A DNA stretch of 49,271 nucleotides from assembly GCA_024276195.1 (NCBI GenBank), contig JAJRXR010000023.1:1-49271 (forward strand), in the 5' to 3' direction. Shown here one piece after another: positions 43,210 to 49,271 of this stretch (position 1 is the stretch's first letter; every line of letters begins with the position of its first letter). The translations under genes were made by a program, and so were the position numbers. Under the pieces are notes generated by a model that made no database searches, was not told the DNA's origin, and saw only the letters and a program-made list of their open reading frames with translations. The DNA is from Planctomycetota bacterium. Lineage in GTDB: Bacteria > Planctomycetota > Phycisphaerae > Phycisphaerales > UBA1924.

Positions 43210-44598
43210 TTAGGGGCAGCCGGCGCCGAAGGCGGTGAGGAAGGCGAGAACATCGTCGAAATCGAACATGCCCATCGGGGGCGCCAGGTCTGCAGCGGGG
43301 TCCATGGCGGCGAAGGCGGTGAGGAAGGCGAGCACGTCGTCAAAATCGAGCGTGCCGAAGGACGGCGCGAGGTCGGCGGCGTTGCACCCGCTGGGGTCGG
43401 GAGAGCCGTCGCAGTCGAGGTCGAGGAAGAGGGAGTTATCCATCGTTCCCCGCCCGATGGTGGAGGTGTCCCAGTCGATGGTGTGCTGTTCGAGGATGGA
43501 GGTGGCCTTGTTGCGTTCGGGGGTGGAGGGAGCGTCGCCCGGGAGGTGGAGCATGACCCAGGCGGTGCGGAAGTCTTTCTGCGCTGCGGTGGAGTTGGGG
43601 ATGCGTGGGCCGGCGGAGGCGACGATGTCGGAGGAGGAGAGGTTGGTGATGGGGCCGTTGTACTCTTCGAAGTTGAAGCAGGCGGCGTTGTCCATGTAGC
43701 GGAACTCGGCCATGCCGGCGTCCATCTCGGAGGGTGAGACGTAGCCCATGAGGTAGAGGTCCGGGTAGCTCCAGATGCCCCCGGGGATGTCGGTGTTGAA
43801 GTTGATGGTGGTGAAGACGGTGGGGATCCATGTCGCGGGGCTGGACCCGACCCAGTCGGAGATTTCCATGGACGAGCCTTGGCCATCGACCTTGAAGTTC
43901 CAGTGAGCGCCGCGTCCGCAGGATCCGTTGTTGCCCTGGAGCTCGCGTCCGGCGGCGGGGGGGAGAAACATCCCGAAGCGGTGCTCGAACTCTTGTCCGA
44001 GCACGAGGCGGACGCCCGCAGCATCACCCCCGGTCCCGGGTTGCCAGAAGGATTCGTTGATGTTCCACATCATGACGTAGCCCTCGACATTGTCGCCCAA
44101 GAGGCCGAAGTCGGGGCGCGCGTTGAAGATCGGGCTGCCAATACCCAGCACGTCGTTCTCAATGCCGAGGTAGAAGGCGGCGCCGATCTGGTGGTGAGGC
44201 TCGAAGTTGACCCAGAAGCCGATGAAGTCGAAGTTGTCGCCCCATTCTTGAATGACGGCGTTGGTCGCGTCGTTCATGAGACCGATGAGCTCGCCCGTGG
44301 AGAAGTTGCTGAGCAGGACCTGATCCGAGTCTTCGAAGGCGAAGATCTGCTCGGGCGCGAGGCAGGTTGTCATGCCGCGCGGGGTTTGTCGGGGCTGGAA
44401 CTCGATGGCGGGGCGGAGGGCGGGATCGGCGACGAGCCCGGACGCGATCGCGCGCTCCCAGGCGGGCATGACCTCGCTGGGCGCGAGATAGCGGGTGTCG
44501 GCGAGTGTCTGCTCGATGCTCGGCGCCTGCGCGAGGGCGGCGGGGGTGAGGCCGGCAAGAAGGGCGAGTGTGGCGATGGTGGGGACCGGGTGATTCAT
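43210..44598 (-). CDS. secreted protein with C-terminal dockerin-like double module; degenerate metalloprotease motif
   Basis: A signal peptide (PTIATLALLAGLTPAALAQ) is followed by a large extracellular region and a 58-residue C-terminal module. The module begins CNAADLA and ends GAGCP, and has two halves with LDFDDVLAFLTAF-like cores resembling calcium-binding dockerin repeats. In the middle, VLGQEFEHRFGMFLPP occupies the place of a HEXXH zinc-protease motif, but the first His is Gln, so protease activity is doubtful. Nine or more Cys and several aromatic-rich segments suggest a stable fold. The next secreted gene upstream ends in the same module. An AGGAG site precedes the ATG. Confidence 0.78.
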   Translation of the reverse strand: MNHPVPTIATLALLAGLTPAALAQAPSIEQTLADTRYLAPSEVMPAWERAIASGLVADPALRPAIEFQPRQTPRGMTTCLAPEQIFAFEDSDQVLLSNFSTGELIGLMNDATNAVIQEWGDNFDFIGFWVNFEPHHQIGAAFYLGIENDVLGIGSPIFNARPDFGLLGDNVEGYVMMWNINESFWQPGTGGDAAGVRLVLGQEFEHRFGMFLPPAAGRELQGNNGSCGRGAHWNFKVDGQGSSMEISDWVGSSPATWIPTVFTTINFNTDIPGGIWSYPDLYLMGYVSPSEMDAGMAEFRYMDNAACFNFEEYNGPITNLSSSDIVASAGPRIPNSTAAQKDFRTAWVMLHLPGDAPSTPERNKATSILEQHTIDWDTSTIGRGTMDNSLFLDLDCDGSPDPSGCNAADLAPSFGTLDFDDVLAFLTAFAAMDPAADLAPPMGMFDFDDVLAFLTAFGAGCP

Positions 44599-44784
44599 CT
44601 CTCTCTCCTGATTGAGACGCGGTGTGCAGAACAGCGTGGCGTGAGGCCCTGAGTGAGCCGGGCGCCCGTGAGCGCGGGATGGCGTCGGCGATCTATTCGC
44701 AGAAGCAAGGGCTTCGGTTGACCCATTTCTTTGATGGCAGAATGGGGGGATAGGTACTTTTACCGGGTCGGTGGCCCTGCGGGG

Positions 44785-46521
44785 TCAGGGACAGCCGCTG
44801 CCGAAGGCGCCAAGGAACGTGAGCACGTCGGAGAAATCAAAGACCCCGGTCGGGGCGGCGAGGTCCGCGGCGGGGTCCATGGATCCGAAGGCGGTGAGGA
44901 AGGCGATGACGTCGGTGAAGTCGAGGGCGCCGAAGGGCTCGGCCAGGTCGGCGGCGTTGCACATCGCGGGGCCTGTGAGGACGATGCCGTCGGCGCTGGG
45001 GCCTCCAAGGGCGAGGATCTCGGCGTCGGAGAGGGTGTCGTCGGCGAAGTACATGTTGGCGAGGTAGACGGTCTCGGAGCGCCCGCCGACAAGATCAGCA
45101 AAGAGGCAGATGGTTGACGAGCAGGTGGTTGGTCCTGCGGAGCCCGGGGCGCTGCCGGTGGAGCGCGCCCAAGGGCTGGGGAAGGCGCCCCAAGCTGTCC
45201 AGTCGGCGGGGTCAACAAGCTCTCCATCGGCGTAAGCGGGCGCGGTCGGATCAACCTGGTTGTAGTACCAGTCGGAGTTGGTCTCGAACTGGAAGACGCC
45301 GTCGAGGAAGACGCGCATGATGCCGGTGGTGAAGTCGTCGCTGACGAGCGCGAGGCGGAACCAGGTGTCGGGGGCGATGGGCAGGGGCTTGTAGACAGCG
45401 GATGAGAAGTCCACGCCCGAGTTGCCGAAGGTCATCTGCCCGCCGGCGTTGCGGAAGAAGGTGTCGGCGGTGTTGTCGTTGTTGTGGTTGCCCTGGATGA
45501 GGGCGAGGGGGAACTGGCGCGCGATGGTGTTGGCGGGGAAGTCCTCGAACCAGGCCTCGCTGGGGATGTAGAGATCGAAGACCATGGTCCATTGACCGAA
45601 GAACTTGCCGGGGTAGAGCGGCTGGGTCGCGGGGAAGAGGGCGAGGCCGACGGCGCGCCGGTGGTCGGGGTTGAGGGTGGAGAGGTTGCGCGCGGGGCTG
45701 GTGCGGTAGACGGAGTCTTCGGCGCCGCCTGGGCCTGAGATGCCCAGGGCGGTGGTGGTGATGAACGAGGACTGGGCCTGGGTGATGCCGGTGGGTGTGG
45801 AGGGGTTGGGGTTGGTCTCGTCGCCGACGCCTCCGAGGATGACGCCGAAGGCGGGGTCGTCGAGGTAGCGGAGCTGGGCGTTGTCCGAGCCCGGGGCGCT
45901 GGAGAGGTCCGCGTCGAAGTGCCACTCGGTCTGCTGGCGGGGCGAGGGCGTCCAGGTGTCGAGCTGCGCGAAGCCGTCGGTGAAGGTGGCGCTGCCGGTG
46001 AGGAAGCCGGTGGGGATGTCGATGTCCTTGAGCGATGCGGTGAGCGCGCCGGCCTGGTCGAGGACGAGCTCGATGGTGATGGAGAGGTCGAGTTCGAAGC
46101 CTTCGTCGCCGAAGACGCCCGAGAAGGGTTCGGACCAGATCTGGTTGACGGGGTCGGGCAGGGCGGCGGCGGGGTAGCGGACGTAGCCGCGGGTGAGGAA
46201 GGAGTTGCCAGCCTGGAGGGTGTCGAGGAGCTCTTCGAGCGTGGAGCCGGTGGGGATGAAGCTCGAGAGCGGGAAGGTGGTGTCGAGGGTTCCGCCCAGG
46301 GTCCATTGGTAGCCGCTGGCGGGGACGATGGTCTGCACCGGGCCGGCGGGGAAGGGGCTGGAGATGGAGTCGCGGACCTGATCGGGGAAGCACGGACCCA
46401 GGAAGACGCACTCGATCTCGACGCCCGTGAGGTCCACACCGACATCGGAGTCTGGCTGGGCGAGCGCGGGGCTCATCATCATCGCAGCCAGCACGAGCGT
46501 GAGGGGGGCGGATCGGGGCAT
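44785..46521 (-). CDS. secreted LamG-like protein with the same C-terminal double module
   Basis: The 578-residue protein starts with a signal peptide (APLTLVLAAMMMSPALAQ) at ATG 46519-46521, which has an AAGGAG site. The N-terminal half is rich in beta structure. The region around residues 320-500 (GQWTMVFDLYIPSEAWFEDF, then DTWFRLALVSDDFTTGIMRV and FLDGVFQF) resembles a concanavalin/LamG-type carbohydrate-binding fold. The last 58 residues (CNAADLAEPFGALDFTDV to GSGCP) match the module of the neighbouring secreted protein at 44 of 58 positions. Function is unknown; an extracellular adhesion or glycan-binding role is plausible. Confidence 0.75.
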   Translation of the reverse strand: MPRSAPLTLVLAAMMMSPALAQPDSDVGVDLTGVEIECVFLGPCFPDQVRDSISSPFPAGPVQTIVPASGYQWTLGGTLDTTFPLSSFIPTGSTLEELLDTLQAGNSFLTRGYVRYPAAALPDPVNQIWSEPFSGVFGDEGFELDLSITIELVLDQAGALTASLKDIDIPTGFLTGSATFTDGFAQLDTWTPSPRQQTEWHFDADLSSAPGSDNAQLRYLDDPAFGVILGGVGDETNPNPSTPTGITQAQSSFITTTALGISGPGGAEDSVYRTSPARNLSTLNPDHRRAVGLALFPATQPLYPGKFFGQWTMVFDLYIPSEAWFEDFPANTIARQFPLALIQGNHNNDNTADTFFRNAGGQMTFGNSGVDFSSAVYKPLPIAPDTWFRLALVSDDFTTGIMRVFLDGVFQFETNSDWYYNQVDPTAPAYADGELVDPADWTAWGAFPSPWARSTGSAPGSAGPTTCSSTICLFADLVGGRSETVYLANMYFADDTLSDAEILALGGPSADGIVLTGPAMCNAADLAEPFGALDFTDVIAFLTAFGSMDPAADLAAPTGVFDFSDVLTFLGAFGSGCP

Positions 46522-46620
46522 GGATTCTCTCCTTGATCTGAGCGGGACAGCGTACATGGGCGGAGGGGTGGGGCCAAGGGCGCCAGCACAACCAGCGGGC
46601 AATCGGGGGTGATATCTCGC

Positions 46621-46626
46621 TACACT
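46621..46626 (+). promoter_or_regulatory. putative -10 box (TACACT) for leaderless pseudopilin gene
   Basis: TACACT ends exactly 6 bases before GTG 46633. This supports that start over the GTG at 46609. Confidence 0.5.
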
Positions 46627-46632
46627 GGCCTG

Positions 46633-47589
46633 GTGGAGCGATCCAGGATCCATCGCGGGGGAGCGTTTACGCTGATCGAGCTGCTGGTCGTGATCGCGAT
46701 CATCGCGCTGCTGATCGGGATTTTGCTGCCGGCGCTGGGCTCGGCGCGGGGGGCGGCCCAGCGCAGCGTGTGTCTGTCGAACCTGCGTCAGTTGTCGCTG
46801 GGGATGCAGGCGTACTCGAACGACACGCGCAAGGAGCTGTTCTGCCCGTCGTTCCATGCGTTCGAGGACAACATCGGCTGGCTGTTTCCTGACTACATCA
46901 ACTCGTACGAGGTCGCGTTGTGCCCGTCAACGATCAACGAGATCAACGATCTGGACACGAGGCTGAGCCATCTTCCGGGGCCGCTGGCGTTGCTGCCGGA
47001 GGTGATCGGGCGGGACTTTCCGATCCAGTTGTTTGCGCCCGCGGCGGACCGTGACGACGACGGGGGCGGGCATTCGTACGAGCTGTTCTTGTGGTCAACG
47101 CCGGGGAAGTACCCGGATGGTGAGGTGATCGTGCCGGCGCCGTTCGCGGGGTCGGTGCGTCAGCAGCTCGGGTTCCGGGCGCCGAGCGAGGCGTTGACGG
47201 TGCCGCTGTATGACAGCGCCGCGCAGGCGCCGGGCGTGCTCAAGACGCAGCGCAACACGCGGTTCCCGTCGCGGACACTGCTGGTACTCGACAATGACAA
47301 TGATGAGCTGAGCCCGCTGGCGGCGCAGCTGGGGATCCCGGGGCGTCTGGACGGCGACTCCAACTGGCCCAACGAGTGGAACAACCACACGGAGGCGGGG
47401 CTGCAGATGTCGTTCGCCGACGGGTCGGCCAGGTGGATCGCGACGGGCGAGACCCTGATCGAGACGTACCTCGCCTCGCACGAGGGCGTGGACGAGCGGA
47501 TCCTGCGGGCGAACTCGCGGTTCGAGACGCGTCCGTTCATTTACAACGGTGTGCCGATCGACGAGTACTTCGATCCGAACTTGGATTAG
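46633..47589 (+). CDS. type II secretion pseudopilin-like protein
   Basis: From GTG 46633 the leader is ERSRIHRGG followed by the prepilin cleavage site and [20 protein letters not shown], a textbook type IV pilin/pseudopilin N-terminus with Glu at position 5 of the mature protein. The 318-residue protein continues with [27 protein letters not shown], common in planctomycete pseudopilins. Near the end it has [18 protein letters not shown], close to the H-x9-DG motif of that family. Such proteins are numerous in planctomycetes and their individual roles are unclear. Start choice is based on the TACACT box and on leader length. Confidence 0.88.
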   Translation: MERSRIHRGGAFTLIELLVVIAIIALLIGILLPALGSARGAAQRSVCLSNLRQLSLGMQAYSNDTRKELFCPSFHAFEDNIGWLFPDYINSYEVALCPSTINEINDLDTRLSHLPGPLALLPEVIGRDFPIQLFAPAADRDDDGGGHSYELFLWSTPGKYPDGEVIVPAPFAGSVRQQLGFRAPSEALTVPLYDSAAQAPGVLKTQRNTRFPSRTLLVLDNDNDELSPLAAQLGIPGRLDGDSNWPNEWNNHTEAGLQMSFADGSARWIATGETLIETYLASHEGVDERILRANSRFETRPFIYNGVPIDEYFDPNLD

Positions 47590-47615
47590 GCGCGGACTGA
47601 ATGATCCAGCCTCAC

Positions 47616-47680
47616 CCGAGCCGCGAGCGTGAGCTCGCGCTTGTTGAACGCATGTGCGCGAGCTTACGCTCGCGGCTCGG
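47616..47680. repeat. 25-base inverted repeat with internal palindrome
   Basis: Arms at 47616-47640 and 47656-47680 are reverse complements with one mismatch and a 15-base loop. Each arm itself contains GCGAGC...GCTCGC. It lies between the convergent pseudopilin and nhaA genes. It could be a bidirectional terminator or a mobile/structural repeat; similar GAGCCGCGAGCG sequences occur in other planctomycetes, as far as I recall. Confidence 0.8.
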
Positions 47681-47693
47681 TTGTGAAATCGCC

Positions 47694-49091
47694 TTACTCA
47701 TCGCAGCTTGGTGATTTCGGCGCCTTGGTTGTGAGCAGGAGCACGCCGAGCCCGATGACGCCGGCCAGGATCGAGGCGGAGAGGATGCCAATCTTGGCCT
47801 GGTCGAGGTCGTGGGGGGAGTCTTTGAAGGCAAGGTTGGCGATGAAGAGGGACATGGTGAAGCCGATGCCGGCGAGCCAGCTGGCGCCGTGGATGTGGTG
47901 CCAGGTGACGCCGCAGGGCAGCTCGCCGAGGCGGAGCTTCACGGCGATGAGGCAGGCGAGAAGAATCCCGAGCGGCTTGCCGATGACAAGGCCCGCGACG
48001 ATGCCGAGGGTGACGCGGCTGGTGAGCTCGGTCCCGGAGCCGACGTGAACGCCTGCGTTGGCGAAGGCGAAGATTGGGATGATGAGGAATGCGCACAGAC
48101 CCGCGAGCTTGTGCTCGAGGCGGTGGAGCGGGGGCTCGACGTGCTCGCAGTTGAGCTCGATGGTCCGGGCGGCGGCGATGAGCTCGCGGTTGCGCCGGAT
48201 GTCGGCGGTCTGCTGCTTGGCGGCCTCGAAGACGTCGAGCGCGTGCCTGTTTGAGTCGAGGAAGGCGTCGGGGTCGATGCGTTGGCGGGCGGGGATGCAC
48301 GCGGCCAGGAGGATGCCGGCGATGGTGGCGTGGACGCCGGATTGGAGGACAAAGAACCAGAGCGGGATGCCGAGCAGGAGGTAGATGGTGATTTTTTTGA
48401 CGCCGAGGAGGTTGGCGCCAATCAGCATCGCGAGGATAAAGCCGGCGTTGCGGAGCGCGTCGATGTCGAGCTGGTCGGTGTAGAAGACGGCGATAACGAT
48501 GAGGGCGCCGAGGTCATCGACGATGGCCAGGGAGGTCAGGAAGACCTTGAGCGCAGCGGGGACTCGCTTGCCCAGGAGCATGAGAACGCCGAGGGCGAAG
48601 GCGATGTCCGTGGCGACGGCGGCTCCCCAGCCGTCGACCTGGGGGGTGCCCCAGTTGATGGCGGCGTAGACGGCGCCGGGCACGATCATGCCGCCGGCGG
48701 CGGCGGCGAAGGGCAGGACCGCCTTGCGCGGGCTCGAGAGCTCGCCGACGAGCAGTTCGCGCTTGATTTCGAGGCCGACGAAGAGGAAGAAGACGGCCAT
48801 GAGCGCGTCGTTGATGAACAGCTCGAGGGAGAGCGGCTTGGCGTAGTCACCGAGCGGAACCTTGAGGACCCACTCGTCGAGGCCGATCTGGATGACGTGC
48901 TGGAAGAATTTTTCGTAGGCCTCGGCGAGGTCGGTCTGGGCGATGACGAAGGCGGCGATGGCGGAGAGCATGAGGACGATGCCGCCGGCGGCGCCGAATC
49001 GGGCGAAGTCTTGGAATGGGCGGATCAGACGCTCAACGGGGAGTGGGGGGGCTTGGTCTCGGGCGGCTTTGGGGCCTGGGGCAGATTCCAT
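47694..49091 (-). CDS. nhaA: Na+/H+ antiporter NhaA
   Basis: NhaA exchanges sodium for protons to keep pH and Na+ balance. The 465-residue protein has the transport-site aspartates in AATDIAFALGVLML and SLAIVDDLGALIVIA, plus FFLFVGLEIKRELLVGEL and the late helices HGASWLAGIGFTMSLFIA. A longer-than-usual hydrophilic loop (about residues 270-310, with ALDVFEAAKQQTADIRRNRE) separates the two halves. A GGAG site precedes ATG 49089-49091, and a TAGGCT box lies at 49129-49134 on the minus strand. Confidence 0.95.
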   Translation of the reverse strand: MESAPGPKAARDQAPPLPVERLIRPFQDFARFGAAGGIVLMLSAIAAFVIAQTDLAEAYEKFFQHVIQIGLDEWVLKVPLGDYAKPLSLELFINDALMAVFFLFVGLEIKRELLVGELSSPRKAVLPFAAAAGGMIVPGAVYAAINWGTPQVDGWGAAVATDIAFALGVLMLLGKRVPAALKVFLTSLAIVDDLGALIVIAVFYTDQLDIDALRNAGFILAMLIGANLLGVKKITIYLLLGIPLWFFVLQSGVHATIAGILLAACIPARQRIDPDAFLDSNRHALDVFEAAKQQTADIRRNRELIAAARTIELNCEHVEPPLHRLEHKLAGLCAFLIIPIFAFANAGVHVGSGTELTSRVTLGIVAGLVIGKPLGILLACLIAVKLRLGELPCGVTWHHIHGASWLAGIGFTMSLFIANLAFKDSPHDLDQAKIGILSASILAGVIGLGVLLLTTKAPKSPSCDE

Positions 49092-49201
49092 GCGTGGGCG
49101 TCTCCGGCGCGGTGTGTCGGGCCGGGGAGCCTAGGCAGTGTCTGACGGCTCAGTTGTTCGGCGCATGAGCGGGGTTGCGCTGTGTTGGTTGAGCGGCGAA
49201 G

Positions 49202-49271
49202 ATGCGCCTCTTGGAGGCCATGGATCTGGCCTCCGGTCAGGAGGTCACGGATGCCGCCGCTTCGACGATAC
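49202..49271 (+). other. possible start of a truncated gene at the window end
   Basis: A frame from ATG 49202 (or 49220) reads MRLLEAMDLASGQEVTDAAA with mostly G/C third bases. A different frame has ATG 49251 with a perfect AGGAGG site 6 bases upstream. The window ends too soon to decide. The rest of 49092-49201 shows only the nhaA upstream region. Confidence 0.2.

Noticed and set aside
49092-49271. A plus-strand gene with a start at 49170 (MSGVALCW...)
   Set aside because: Its third positions are not G/C-biased and it has no ribosome site. Competing frames in the last 70 bases look better, but none can be confirmed.

Overview
This is a contiguous, gene-dense, GC-rich chromosomal segment that looks like a planctomycete of the order Phycisphaerales. 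That placement is inferred, not proven. It rests on a zinc-ribbon membrane protein with the C-x-x-C-GYDL-x-GL signature, secreted proteins ending in a Cys-flanked AADLA...LDF-x-DV tandem module, a planctomycete-type pseudopilin with an FADG tail motif, and a 711-residue RseP. No rRNA, tRNA, CRISPR array, prophage or insertion sequence was recognised. No stretch above 300 bases lacks a supportable gene.

Layout. 1-4461 (minus strand): alaS, then overlapping atpZ, an atpI-like gene and the start of atpB. 4503-4667: a composite hairpin repeat, whose second, inverted copy is at 11155-11329. 4701-9486: holB, then a minus-strand flagellar group (small ORF, fliD, fliS). 9707-11135: a membrane protein and a DUF4230 protein. 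11338-17776: a truncated ALDH-like protein, a SIMPL protein, a GNAT, a full ALDH, a PilZ-J-domain fusion, deoC and an alpha/beta hydrolase. 17801-23000: rseP, a redoxin with a DsbD-N-like protein, a rhodanese-like lipoprotein and an Asp/Glu racemase-like protein. 23110-28852: hscB, two CNNM/CBS proteins, a thioredoxin, DUF1015 and purQ. 28895-33705: zinc-ribbon protein, mnmA, a small helical protein, a TPR-sulfotransferase and a small secreted protein. 33702-36558 (minus strand): a tightly overlapped ribF-nrnA-DNA methyltransferase operon. 36645-41204: putA, marC and a membrane protein. 41224-41893: a low-GC HEPN-like gene beside a coding remnant. 41921-49091: thiolase, two secreted proteins sharing a C-terminal module, a pseudopilin and nhaA. 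The last 180 bases hold no confident gene.

How the genes fit together. Most of the window is housekeeping: translation (alaS, mnmA), replication (holB), energy (atp genes), Fe-S assembly (hscB), purine and flavin synthesis (purQ, ribF), and envelope quality control (rseP, thioredoxin-fold proteins). Catabolic capacity covers deoxyribose phosphate (deoC plus an ALDH pair resembling a split ALDH16), proline (putA) and acyl-CoA (thiolase). The cell is probably flagellated.

The most notable patterns are these. (i) Two copies of one roughly 165-175 bp element made of four hairpins, in opposite orientations. (ii) Many genes carry a TANNNT hexamer 5-9 nt before the start codon and no Shine-Dalgarno sequence, which suggests leaderless mRNAs. 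(iii) Several proteins have lost a catalytic residue. (iv) A low-GC HEPN-like gene lies next to what looks like the stump of another gene.
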